Origin: Candidatus Gastranaerophilales bacterium
Lineage (GTDB): Bacteria > Cyanobacteriota > Vampirovibrionia > Gastranaerophilales > Gastranaerophilaceae
DNA length: 56,866 nt
Reading direction: 5' to 3'
Assembly (NCBI GenBank): GCA_944325185.1
Contig: CALUZA010000014.1
Span: 1-56,866 of the forward strand
Shown here: positions 8,319-16,813 of the stretch, piece after piece
Position numbering within the stretch: the first letter of the stretch is position 1
Layout of the letters: every line of letters starts with the position of its first letter
Translations under genes and position numbers: made by a program
The notes under the pieces: model-generated
Seen by the model: the letters and a program-made list of their open reading frames with translations, nothing else
Told to the model about the DNA's origin: nothing
Databases searched by the model: none

Positions 8319-9317
8319 TTATGAGTATATTTCACAAATCTGATTATATTTGTCATTTGCAAGATTAGAATCTATTGTCCTTTTTGCAAGTAAAATTCCA
8401 TCCATGATTGATTCTGCTTTCTTGGCGATATACAAAGCTAAAGCAGAATTTAATACAATTATATCATATGGAGCACCTTTAATTTTATTTTGAAAAACAT
8501 TTTTAATAATCTCCAAACCATGAAAAGAATTATCACACTTAATATCATCAAGCGAAGCTGTTTTTAGTCCAACCAATTCCGGATTAATTACATAAGTAAA
8601 AATCTTATTTTTCCAAGCCTCTGCGACAAAAGTATCTCCTTCAACAGAAGCAAAAGGAAAATTGTTATCACCATTTAAAACCATTGTATTTTCGTTATTT
8701 AGCCTTAAGCAAATATTTGCAAACTTTTCAACTAAATCCCTTGTTTCAACACCGATAAATTGATTTTTAGCTCTTAGCGGATTTAACATTTTATTTAAAA
8801 TATTGAATATGTTTTTAAAATGCAAACTTTTTGAAACATTTTTTGTATATTTTACGTAATTTGTATCTTGAGGAATTTGAAAATAAGAAAAATAAGATTT
8901 TTCAAGCAAGTTTTCATCGTAGTTAAAATTTTCCACTCCTGCATTTTTTAAAGTCATAAAACTTCTGTTAAAATCTAAAAATTCACTCAAATTGTACTTA
9001 ATTGAACCCAGATCACAAGCTGCAAGCACAATATCCATAGCGAAAGGTATATCTATAAAATTTTCATTATCAATAAAAGAAATATTTTCTATTAAATCAA
9101 TTTTAGGCAATGAAAATTTAGGTAAAAAATCTCTTGCAGCTAAAATTGAAGCGGAAATTTCCTCGTCATTTTCGCCTTTAGCCCTCAGTGCAGTGACAAA
9201 AGATGAAGTAAGTATATCATCTGCAAGTCCTGACAAAATTTCATCAAAAACTTCTTTTATATCAGTACTCGTTAAATCGTATCCCGAAATTAATCTGTTA
9301 ATAGATTCTCTAATCAT
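8319..9317 (-). CDS. Degenerate TrpD-like (anthranilate phosphoribosyltransferase family) protein
   Basis: This protein has 332 residues. Its N-terminal helical domain (INRLISGYDLTSTDIKEVFD, then TALRAKGENDEEISASILAA) and its C-terminal domain (GVETRDLVEKFA; GLKTASLDDI; VLNSALALYIAKKAESI) follow the TrpD family from end to end. However, the PRPP-binding GTGGD motif after the linker is absent: the region reads NFIDIPFAMDIVLAACDLGS. The usual KHGNRSVSS segment is also missing. It is therefore probably not an active anthranilate phosphoribosyltransferase and may have another ligand or be a nucleic-acid-binding paralogue, as proposed for some TrpD-like proteins. The frame is intact, so it is not simply a pseudogene. 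No trp genes lie nearby. Confidence 0.7.
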   Translation of the reverse strand: MIRESINRLISGYDLTSTDIKEVFDEILSGLADDILTSSFVTALRAKGENDEEISASILAARDFLPKFSLPKIDLIENISFIDNENFIDIPFAMDIVLAACDLGSIKYNLSEFLDFNRSFMTLKNAGVENFNYDENLLEKSYFSYFQIPQDTNYVKYTKNVSKSLHFKNIFNILNKMLNPLRAKNQFIGVETRDLVEKFANICLRLNNENTMVLNGDNNFPFASVEGDTFVAEAWKNKIFTYVINPELVGLKTASLDDIKCDNSFHGLEIIKNVFQNKIKGAPYDIIVLNSALALYIAKKAESIMDGILLAKRTIDSNLANDKYNQICEIYS

Positions 9318-9381
9318 AATAAAAAGATAACATCATTTTAATAACAAGGTAAATTTATTAAAAAATTTAACAAATAAATTT

Positions 9382-9408
9382 TTGACATACTTGCAAAATA
9401 AATATGTT
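9382..9408 (+). promoter_or_regulatory. Candidate sigma-70 promoter for rpsP
   Basis: A perfect TTGACA (9382-9387) is followed after 15 bases by TATGTT (9403-9408), giving a leader of about 45 bases before the GTG start. The spacing is short. TATAGT at 9409-9414 is an alternative -10 box at poor spacing, so the exact start site is open. Confidence 0.35.
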
Positions 9409-9458
9409 TATAGTTTGATAGTTTTAAGACAGTACATAAATAAAAGGAATTTAACAAA

Positions 9459-9824
9459 GTGGTTAAAATAAGACTTAAAAGATTAGGTTATAAGAAAAAT
9501 CCAAGCTACAGAATTGTTGTAATTGACAGCCGCTCCAAAAGAGAAGGTGCGCCAATTGAAGAACTTGGATACTACAACCCAAAAACAAAAGAAATGAAAT
9601 TAAATACTCAAAGAGCAAAAGAAAGACTTGCTCAAGGTGCACAAGCTACAGAAACAGTTATGTATTTAATTAAAAATGCTAACGAAGATGGTACTTTAAA
9701 CTATAAAAAAGTTGAAGTTAAAAAACTTTCTAAAAAAGCACAAGCAAAATTAGAACAAGAAAAAGCTGCCCAAGCACAAGCCGCGCAAGAAGCGGAAACT
9801 TCTGCTGACGAGGCACAAGCATAA
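9459..9824 (+). CDS. rpsP: 30S ribosomal protein S16
   Basis: Small-subunit protein S16, an early 16S rRNA-binding assembly protein. The N-terminus MVKIRLKRLGYKKNPSYRIV and the RSKREGAPIEELGYYNP segment are diagnostic. The start is GTG with AAAGGA ten bases upstream. At 121 residues it is longer than usual (~80-90) because of a C-terminal Lys/Ala/Gln/Glu tail (EKAAQAQAAQEAETS). It is followed by a strong terminator, so it is a single-gene unit here and not linked to rimM-trmD-rplS; rplS lies 12.4 kb away. Confidence 0.98.
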   Translation: MVKIRLKRLGYKKNPSYRIVVIDSRSKREGAPIEELGYYNPKTKEMKLNTQRAKERLAQGAQATETVMYLIKNANEDGTLNYKKVEVKKLSKKAQAKLEQEKAAQAQAAQEAETSADEAQA

Positions 9825-9841
9825 GTTTTTAAAGAACACTC

Positions 9842-9874
9842 AATAAGCCTCGATTTTCGAGGCTTATTTTTTTG
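9842..9874 (+). terminator. Intrinsic terminator of rpsP
   Basis: A 12-bp perfect stem (AATAAGCCTCGA, 9842-9853, with TCGAGGCTTATT, 9857-9868) has a three-base loop and is followed by a T run. It lies 17 bases after the rpsP stop. Confidence 0.93.
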
Positions 9875-9899
9875 TATTTAATTAAGAATAGAGGGCAAA

Positions 9900-11099
9900 A
9901 TGGAAAATACAACTCAAACAATAAATATTACTCCGTCAAAAAGAATTTTAAATCTACCTAAATATATATTTGCAGAACTTGCAGAATTAAAACAACAAGC
10001 AATTTCTAAAGGAGTAGACGTAATTGATATATCTATAGGCAACCCTGATGGAGCAACGCCTGATCCTGTTGTTAAAGTTGCACTAGAAGCTATACAAAAC
10101 CCAATTAACCACGGATATCCGAACTTTAGAGGTAAACCCGAATTAAGAAAAGCAATAGCAGATTGGATGAAAAGAAGATATTTTGTTGATATTGATCCTG
10201 AAAGCGAAGTACAAACCCTTATAGGGGAAAAAGAAGGTCTTGCAAACATTGCTATGACATACACAGATGAAGGCGATATAAATATAATTCCTGACCCTTA
10301 TTATCCGGTTTTATGCAGAGGTACTCTAATTGCAGGTGGAAAACCATTCTTTGTAAAATTGAAAGAAGAAAACAGATTTTTAATAGACTTAAACGATATC
10401 CCAAAAGAAATAGCTAAAAAAGCTAAAATGTTTTTTATAAACTATCCAAACAATCCAACAGGAGCAGTTGCACCAAAAAGCTTTTTAAGAGATGTTGTTT
10501 CCTTTTGCAGAGAAAACAATATTTTGCTTATTTCTGATTTAGCGTATGGCGAAGTTTGTTTTTCAAACTACAGACCTTATTCAATTTTTAATATTGACGG
10601 AGCAAAAGATATAGCGCTCGAATTCCATTCATTCACAAAAACATTCAACATGGCAGGCTGGAGATGCGGTTTTGCGGTAGGGAAGAAAGAATTTATACAA
10701 AACCTATATGCAATGAAATCAAATATAGATTACGGGACTTCCACCATTGTTCAAGACGCATGTATAGCAGCATTAACAATGCCTCAAAGCTATGTTAAAG
10801 GCATAATGGATAAATATGATGCACGAAGAGAAATTGTTGCACAAGGCTTTAATGAACTTGGTTTTTATGCACCAAGAAGCGATGCAACGATGTATTTTTG
10901 GATAAAAATTCCATCAACTTTCAAAAGCTCAATGGATTTTTGCAAATATCTGCTTGAAAAAACAGGAGTCTTAGTAACTCCGGGAAGCGCTTTTGGAGCA
11001 ATGAGCGATGATAGATTTAGAGTTTCTCTTGTACAACCAATATTAAGATTGCAAGAAGTTTTCAAACGATTCAAAGAAGCAGGTATAAGATATGAATAA
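9900..11099 (+). CDS. dapL: LL-diaminopimelate aminotransferase-type class I aminotransferase
   Basis: A PLP-dependent fold-type I aminotransferase of 399 residues. In the dapL pathway it converts tetrahydrodipicolinate directly to LL-diaminopimelate for lysine and peptidoglycan. Visible are the N-terminal IDISIGNPDGATPDP, the NYPNNPTGAVAP cofactor-site motif, and SFTKTFNMAGWRCGF carrying the Schiff-base Lys (residue 247). It ends in the RFRVSLV region that supplies the carboxylate-binding Arg. The overall sequence fits the DapL/cyanobacterial group rather than AspC. A related alanine or aspartate specificity cannot be excluded by eye. The start has GAGGG five bases upstream. It is monocistronic between the rpsP terminator and a hairpin shared with a convergent gene. 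Confidence 0.85.
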   Translation: MENTTQTINITPSKRILNLPKYIFAELAELKQQAISKGVDVIDISIGNPDGATPDPVVKVALEAIQNPINHGYPNFRGKPELRKAIADWMKRRYFVDIDPESEVQTLIGEKEGLANIAMTYTDEGDINIIPDPYYPVLCRGTLIAGGKPFFVKLKEENRFLIDLNDIPKEIAKKAKMFFINYPNNPTGAVAPKSFLRDVVSFCRENNILLISDLAYGEVCFSNYRPYSIFNIDGAKDIALEFHSFTKTFNMAGWRCGFAVGKKEFIQNLYAMKSNIDYGTSTIVQDACIAALTMPQSYVKGIMDKYDARREIVAQGFNELGFYAPRSDATMYFWIKIPSTFKSSMDFCKYLLEKTGVLVTPGSAFGAMSDDRFRVSLVQPILRLQEVFKRFKEAGIRYE

Positions 11100-11155
11100 G
11101 AATGATTTGCGCTATTTATGGCGCAAATCATTCCAAATACTTGGAAAATTTTTTA
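11100..11155. terminator. Hairpins between convergent dapL and YkgJ-type gene
   Basis: A 13-bp perfect stem (11100-11112 with 11121-11133, 8-base loop) starts right after the dapL stop but has no T run. It partly overlaps a 6-bp stem, TTCCAA/TTGGAA (11131-11146), followed by AATTTTTT, which would end dapL transcripts. Both hairpins overlap the last codons of the minus-strand gene. Confidence 0.45.
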
Positions 11156-11565
11156 TTAACATCAAAATAAAACCCGCAACCATCCAACATTGTAACTCCG
11201 TTATATATTAAATCCGAATTAATATTCGGATAATCTCTGCAAAATATTGGACGAATAGGATATATAAGACATTTATTGTTTTTTGAAATAAATTTACACT
11301 CAAAAGTTAATGCACCATTTTGAAAATCCTGCTTATCTTTAACTACCCCTGAAACACGAAAATTTCTATAATATCGATATTTCTTTTTCATTTTATTAAA
11401 CAGTTCTTCTGATTTGATATATCCATCTTTTGTTGAAAACAAAATGTTTCTGCAACATCTGCCGCACCTTTTACATTTTCCTTTGACAACATACTTTGAA
11501 GAAAAAAGTTTATTGTAAAATTCAAGAAAAATATCTTCTATAAAATTTTTAATTTCACTCAACAA
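11128..11565 (-). CDS. YkgJ-family (UPF0153-type) cysteine-cluster protein
   Basis: A protein of about 145 residues with the CKRCGRCCRNI motif near residue 35 and a second group, CKFISKNNKCLIYPIRPIFC followed by RDYP. This is the pattern of YkgJ/CxxCxxCC proteins, thought to bind a metal or Fe-S cluster and often linked to envelope or modification functions. No ATG is available. The TTG at 11565 is preferred because GGAG lies seven bases upstream at good spacing; a TTG at 11580 is the alternative. It overlaps the end of the upstream exported-protein gene and is the last gene of a three-gene minus-strand unit (TPR, exported protein, YkgJ). Confidence 0.85.
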   Translation of the reverse strand: MLSEIKNFIEDIFLEFYNKLFSSKYVVKGKCKRCGRCCRNILFSTKDGYIKSEELFNKMKKKYRYYRNFRVSGVVKDKQDFQNGALTFECKFISKNNKCLIYPIRPIFCRDYPNINSDLIYNGVTMLDGCGFYFDVNKKFSKYLE

Positions 11566-11974
11566 CTCTAAATTCTCCAATTACAATCCATTGATTAAGA
11601 TTTTCAATATCAAAAATCTGTAAATAATATTTACCTGCTTCATATAAAATGAAATAATCCGAATAATAATTTTTATTTTTCACCCTGCAAGTAACATTTC
11701 TAATTCTGCTATATCCACCAACATGGGCATTATCATCCTGTTTTACAACTTGATACTTTATATAATCAGACTTAAAACCCAATGGAGTATAAGCAAGAAA
11801 ATATATTTTTTCACCAATTTTAAATATACCTGTTTTTTTATCATCAAATATAGACTTTTCTAATAAATCCTCTGTTTTTGCGAAATAAAGCAGTGCTTTA
11901 GGTTTTTTACCCCAAGCAAAACAAGGACAAATTAAAAAAGAAAACATTAAAAATACTAATAAAAGCTTTTTCAT
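11555..11974 (-). CDS. Small exported protein, unknown family
   Basis: This protein has 139 residues and starts with a clear Sec signal (MKKLLLVFLMFSFLICPCFA). The mature part is rich in Tyr, Lys and beta-strand-like segments (GEKIYFLAYTPLGF, YYSDYFILYEAGKYYLQIFD), suggesting a small beta-sandwich in the periplasm or on the surface. No family is recognised. Its ATGA overlaps the stop of the upstream TPR gene, so the two are translationally coupled, and it overlaps the next gene too. The tight packing suggests that the TPR protein, this protein and the YkgJ-type protein act together. Confidence 0.72.
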   Translation of the reverse strand: MKKLLLVFLMFSFLICPCFAWGKKPKALLYFAKTEDLLEKSIFDDKKTGIFKIGEKIYFLAYTPLGFKSDYIKYQVVKQDDNAHVGGYSRIRNVTCRVKNKNYYSDYFILYEAGKYYLQIFDIENLNQWIVIGEFRVVE

Positions 11975-13794
11975 TGAACTAAACTATCATACAAAGTCTT
12001 GACTTTTGCTTGAACCTGCGTCTTTAAAGATTCATCTTGTGTTAATTCCATGAATTTTTCATAGGCAAAAATCGAATCCTTAGGATTATTATCAGCCTCT
12101 AAAATTAAAGCTTCCAAATAAAAATAATCAGCTTCTAAAGGCTTTAAAATTGAAGCTTTTTTAACATTTAATAAAGCTAAATCATATTTTTTAAGTTCAT
12201 ATTCAATTAAAGCCTTGTTATAATACAACTTATCATCATTATTATCACATTCAATTGCCTTATCTAAAACCGCATCAGCAGTTTCATAATCTTTTAGTTC
12301 ATATAAAGCTTGTGCATAATGTGATAATGCTTGCGCATTAGAATTATCAATCAAAATAGCTTTTTCGTAATAATCTTTTGCAAAAGTATTCATACCAAGA
12401 GCCAAAGAAGTATCCGCAAGGCCAATTAAAACACGATAATCATCTTGTGCTTCATTATACAATTTTTGGTAAATTGAATTAGCTTTTTTGTTATCCCCGT
12501 TTTGAACAAGGTTATCTGCCATTCTAATTAAATTATCTATTCTGTCGTTATTTATATCAGATATAGTAACATTATTTTTTGAAAGAGTTTCCTCATCAAG
12601 TTTCAATAATTGTGTATAAATTGCATCAGCAAGTTGATATTGTCCAAGCTGCGATTGAACTACAGCCTTATTGTATAAGGCAATATAGTTTGTTTTATCA
12701 ACTGCCAAAACGTCATTATAATATTTAAGGGCATCATTAAACTCTGCATTATTTTGATACATTCTTGCAAGCTCAAACTGTACATATGAATTATCCGGCT
12801 TTAATTTTCTTGCTTTTTCAAGTGTATCGATAGCATTTTCATAATCTGAATTTTTAGAATATAAATTAGCAAGATTAATATAAGCATTTACATTATCTGG
12901 ATAATGCTCAATAAATAATTTATATTGCTCAATTGCAAGAGCAAGTTTATTGTTTTTATCTAATAATACTGCATAATCAAATCTAATTGAATTTAAGTCG
13001 TTATCCAATTCTAACGCTTTTTTAAAAGAAGCTTCCGCATCTTGCAATTTATCTTGTTTCATTTGAACTATGCCTAAATTAGCATAACTCATTGAATCAT
13101 TTTTATTGATTCCAACCGCACTTTTAAAAGCAATTTCAGCCTTCGGATAATCTCCTTTTCTTAAAAGTGCCAATCCGTAATTCGAATAATCTCTAAAATC
13201 ATTCGGGTTTGTTCTTAATGCAAGTGCAAATTTTTCTATAGCATTATCATAATCTTTTTCTTCAAGGTAAATATTTGCAATTGCAGCCTGACCTTCGAGA
13301 TTATTTGGATAAGCGGCCAAAAACTCTTCATAAGAAGCAATTGCACCCTTATAATCACCCAATAAATTTTTTGCATTTGCAATATTTATATAATTATACT
13401 TATACTCACTCATTAAAGCTTGGGCCTTTTCGTATGCAGAAAGAGCATTTTGATAATTATAAATCTGCATGTACAAATTACCTAAACTTATATATAAAAA
13501 ACCATCCTCAGGTCTTAATGCAATCGCTTTATTATAAGCGGAAATCGCTTCTTGATATTTACCAAGAGCAGAATATAAACCTGCTAATTTAATGTTTAAA
13601 ACCGCATCATCAGGAGAATATTGAAGCGCTTTTTGTATATAAAACAATGCTTGTTCATTATTACCCTCTTGTTCATGCGCTATTGCACTATTGTACAGTC
13701 TGTTAGATTCAGCGCTCATTTTCCCGTAAGCAACATGTGGTATAAAAGACAAACAACACATTGCACAAATCGTTGATATAATTTTCTTTTTCAT
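11971..13794 (-). CDS. Secreted tetratricopeptide-repeat protein
   Basis: This protein has 607 residues. A Sec signal (MKKKIISTICAMCCLSFIPH, ending near AYG) precedes TPR repeats that continue to the C-terminus, about 15 or more 34-residue units with W/L-G-Y/A-P spacing (for example GKYQEAISAYNKAIALRPED). TPR solenoids bind peptides or partner proteins; here it would act in the periplasm or at the outer membrane. It is the first gene of a coupled unit with a small exported protein and a YkgJ-type protein. It is divergent from a second TPR protein, with 139 bases between. Confidence 0.9.
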   Translation of the reverse strand: MKKKIISTICAMCCLSFIPHVAYGKMSAESNRLYNSAIAHEQEGNNEQALFYIQKALQYSPDDAVLNIKLAGLYSALGKYQEAISAYNKAIALRPEDGFLYISLGNLYMQIYNYQNALSAYEKAQALMSEYKYNYINIANAKNLLGDYKGAIASYEEFLAAYPNNLEGQAAIANIYLEEKDYDNAIEKFALALRTNPNDFRDYSNYGLALLRKGDYPKAEIAFKSAVGINKNDSMSYANLGIVQMKQDKLQDAEASFKKALELDNDLNSIRFDYAVLLDKNNKLALAIEQYKLFIEHYPDNVNAYINLANLYSKNSDYENAIDTLEKARKLKPDNSYVQFELARMYQNNAEFNDALKYYNDVLAVDKTNYIALYNKAVVQSQLGQYQLADAIYTQLLKLDEETLSKNNVTISDINNDRIDNLIRMADNLVQNGDNKKANSIYQKLYNEAQDDYRVLIGLADTSLALGMNTFAKDYYEKAILIDNSNAQALSHYAQALYELKDYETADAVLDKAIECDNNDDKLYYNKALIEYELKKYDLALLNVKKASILKPLEADYFYLEALILEADNNPKDSIFAYEKFMELTQDESLKTQVQAKVKTLYDSLVQ

Positions 13795-13933
13795 AAACTA
13801 TATTATTAAACTTATAGAGATAAAATGCAACTATTAAAATTTATAACAATAGTCATTAGTTTATTTATTTTAAGGTAATTTTATATTAAAATATGTTCAA
13901 GGATATATTAGACAAGTTTTAGAGGTAGAATTT

Positions 13934-16066
13934 TTGAATTCGAAAGTATTAAATGCTCTTGCTTTTATAATAATCGCTCAATCAACCATTGGTTTGTCTG
14001 CATTTGCAGACATTTCAAAAACCCAAGAATTTGATATTTTACGAGCAGAACTTTCAACCATCAAAGATAAAAATTCTCCTCAATATTTAAAAACCAAACA
14101 CAAACTTGAAAAATTTATTACTCAAAACAAAATCGATTATACAACAAAAGCAAGAATTTCAGATATTGAAAGATTAATTAACGAGCAAAAATTTAACACT
14201 GCAATATATGAATTAAATGACTTAATTGATAACGGAGTTGAATTAAGTTTATGCTACATGCTTTTGGGCGATATTTCAGCAAAATCAGCTAAACCTCCTA
14301 AAAAAACAGCTGCATTTTACAAAGATTCTTTAAGATACAATCAAAATAACTATCTTGCAGCATATAAACTTGCAAAGCTATATCTTAGAGAAAACAAAAA
14401 TATTATAGGTATAGAATATTTAAAATATACAATTCAAAAAACGGATGATGATGCCTTGTTAAAAGAAATTGAATACATCATCCAAAATAAAATTACACCG
14501 CAAAACAGATATGATGCAAACAACCTTTATGAAGCATTAGGAGAAATTTATAAAAAACAAAACAAAAAGCAGGAATCTTATACAGCATTCAACAAAGCAA
14601 TTCAGCTAAATCCAAATGACATATTCTTAAAATACTATCTTGGTGATATGTATTTTTGTGACTGCAAAGATAGAGAAGCAATAAACGTGTATGAAGATAT
14701 TCTAAAAGAATATCCGAATGACTCTATGATAAGAATTTCTAAAGCAAAAGCGCTTGCAAACGAAGGAAATCTGCTTAGTGCAGATAAAGAATTTAGAATG
14801 GTTTTAAATGAAAATCCGACATCCCCGCAAGCAATATATGGGCTATATAAAATTTACGAAAGAAAACTGCCGCCGGATAAAATTTTAGAAAAAATTTATT
14901 CAAACAGAGAAAATTATGTAATAAATCAAAAAGAATATTTAAGATTTGCACAATTTTTAAATGATATGAATGACGAAAAAGGTGCGCAAAACTTTCAAAG
15001 ATTTGCATCAAGATTAGATGAAATAGAAAAAGAAAGACAACTTGCAAAAGCAAGAGAACTTGAAATCGAAAAACTTAAACAAGAAAAACTTAAACAAGAA
15101 AAAATAAAACAAGAAGAAAAATTAAAATTACAAAAAGAAAACGAAGCAAAAAGAATGTCCGAGCTTGAAGCAGATAAAAAGGCAAAAGCGCTTGCAAAAC
15201 AAGAAAAATTAAAAAAACAAATTGAAGAAGAAAAAAGAAAACAAGAAATAGAAAAACAAAATAAACAAGCGCAACTCGAAAAGCAAAAGCAAGAACAATT
15301 TAAAAAACAAGAAACACTCAAAGAAAAAAAACAAAAAGAATACGAAGACAAAATTATTCAACAAGAAAGAAAAAAGGCGATTGCAAAAGACCCTAAAAAA
15401 TACAATGAATACAAAATAACTCTTGATAAATATTTTAAAATGACTCCCAAAGATGCATCAATATATGTTGCTATAGCAAATACATATAAATTAATGGGAG
15501 AGCCTACAAGTGCACTTCAAAATTATAAAGAAGCACTTAAATTAAACCCAACAGATTCAGATATATATTACAATCTGGGTCTTACATATATGGAGCTAAA
15601 CAGTTTTATAACCGCAAAGGCAAATCTAATAAAAGCTGTAAATTTAAACAAAGAAAACACAAAAGCAGTAAAGCTTCTTGCCTTTGTTAATCAAAAAATT
15701 ATAACTCAAACAGTTAATTTAGCATATAATGCTTTTGAAAAAAAAGAATATTTAAAAGCAACATCCATTCTTGATAAAGGACTCAAGGATTACCCCAATA
15801 ATGCTCAAATGTTATATTACAGAGCGCTTGTTTACGATGCTATGAACAGAAACGCTGCTCAAATAATTGATTTACAAAAAGCAATTGAATATGACCCAGG
15901 ATATTATATGGCATATTATCAATTAGGGAAAGCCTATGAAAAAATCAATGATGAAAGAAGCGCGCTTGTTGCTTATGAAAAATTCTTATCAACAGAACCT
16001 GAAGAAAAAGATTTAATAGAAGAAATACAAAAAAAAGTTGTTGCACTTGGAGCAAAATATTACTAG
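13934..16066 (+). CDS. TPR protein with central charged coiled coil
   Basis: This 710-residue protein starts at TTG with AGAGG eight bases upstream. The N-terminus (NALAFIIIAQSTIGLSAFAD) looks like a Sec signal. Residues ~55-340 hold TPR units (KKQESYTAFNKAIQLNPND and others). Residues ~355-490 are a long Lys/Glu/Gln coiled coil (repeated KLKQEK), and a second TPR block follows (PTSALQNYKEALKLNPTD; SALVAYEKFLSTEPE). The dumbbell layout of two solenoids joined by a charged helix suggests a periplasm-spanning or scaffolding role. It lies 14 bases before kdsB and may be co-transcribed with it. Confidence 0.88.
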   Translation: MNSKVLNALAFIIIAQSTIGLSAFADISKTQEFDILRAELSTIKDKNSPQYLKTKHKLEKFITQNKIDYTTKARISDIERLINEQKFNTAIYELNDLIDNGVELSLCYMLLGDISAKSAKPPKKTAAFYKDSLRYNQNNYLAAYKLAKLYLRENKNIIGIEYLKYTIQKTDDDALLKEIEYIIQNKITPQNRYDANNLYEALGEIYKKQNKKQESYTAFNKAIQLNPNDIFLKYYLGDMYFCDCKDREAINVYEDILKEYPNDSMIRISKAKALANEGNLLSADKEFRMVLNENPTSPQAIYGLYKIYERKLPPDKILEKIYSNRENYVINQKEYLRFAQFLNDMNDEKGAQNFQRFASRLDEIEKERQLAKARELEIEKLKQEKLKQEKIKQEEKLKLQKENEAKRMSELEADKKAKALAKQEKLKKQIEEEKRKQEIEKQNKQAQLEKQKQEQFKKQETLKEKKQKEYEDKIIQQERKKAIAKDPKKYNEYKITLDKYFKMTPKDASIYVAIANTYKLMGEPTSALQNYKEALKLNPTDSDIYYNLGLTYMELNSFITAKANLIKAVNLNKENTKAVKLLAFVNQKIITQTVNLAYNAFEKKEYLKATSILDKGLKDYPNNAQMLYYRALVYDAMNRNAAQIIDLQKAIEYDPGYYMAYYQLGKAYEKINDERSALVAYEKFLSTEPEEKDLIEEIQKKVVALGAKYY

Positions 16067-16080
16067 AAAAGAAGGGGATT

Positions 16081-16812
16081 ATGAAAAAAACAGCTATTAT
16101 TATACCGGCAAGATATGCTTCTACAAGATTACCTGCAAAACCACTTCTTGAAGTAAAAAATAAACCAATTATACAATACGTATATGAAGCAGCAAAAAAA
16201 TCAACACTGCAAGATATTGTAATTGTAGCTACAGATGACATTAGAATAAAAGAAGCTGTAGAAGCTTTTGGCGGACTTTGTGAAATGACAAATCCCAATC
16301 ACAAATGCGGATCAGATAGAATTGCAGAAATCGCCTCAAGACATCCGGAATTTGAATATATTTTAAATCTCCAAGGAGATGAGCCTCAGATAACACCGGA
16401 TGTGATAGACTTAGCAATTCAAACATTAAAAAACGATAAAACAGCAGACATTTCAACACTTGTTCGTAAAATAACATCAAAAGAGCAAATAGAAAATCCT
16501 AATTGCGTAAAATGTGTCTTTGACAACAATAATAACGCACTTTATTTTTCAAGATGCCCTATACCATATGAAAGAAATGTAAATCAAGCATCATATTATG
16601 CACATATTGGAATATATTGCTATAAAAAAGAATCTCTCGAAAAAATAACAAAACTGGAACAAGCAGATATAGAAAAACAAGAAAGCCTAGAACAATTAAG
16701 GGCACTTAAAAACGGAATGAAAATTAAAGTCGCAATAACTGACTTAAATCCTACCGGAATAGATACAATTGAAGATTATGAAAAATTTAAATCAATAATG
16801 GAAAACAATTAA
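16081..16812 (+). CDS. kdsB: 3-deoxy-manno-octulosonate cytidylyltransferase
   Basis: Forms CMP-Kdo from Kdo and CTP, activating Kdo for the inner core of LPS. It has 243 residues, the normal length. IIPARYASTRLPAKPL at the N-terminus is the nucleotide-binding signature. CEMTNPNHKCGSDRIAE, LNLQGDEPQI (metal-binding Asp) and YFSRCPIPYER follow in family order, as does the C-terminal GIDTIEDYEKF. It shows that the organism makes a Kdo-containing LPS or related glycan. It follows the TPR gene by 14 bases and stops one base from the convergent lptD-like gene. Confidence 0.96.
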   Translation: MKKTAIIIPARYASTRLPAKPLLEVKNKPIIQYVYEAAKKSTLQDIVIVATDDIRIKEAVEAFGGLCEMTNPNHKCGSDRIAEIASRHPEFEYILNLQGDEPQITPDVIDLAIQTLKNDKTADISTLVRKITSKEQIENPNCVKCVFDNNNNALYFSRCPIPYERNVNQASYYAHIGIYCYKKESLEKITKLEQADIEKQESLEQLRALKNGMKIKVAITDLNPTGIDTIEDYEKFKSIMENN

Positions 16813-16813
16813 T

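Noticed and set aside
14995..15351. A Ser/Cys/Phe-rich minus-strand frame of 118 codons
   Set aside because: It is the antisense image of the Lys/Glu coiled coil of the TPR protein. AAA/GAA codons read backwards give TTT/TTC, so the frame is open by composition only.
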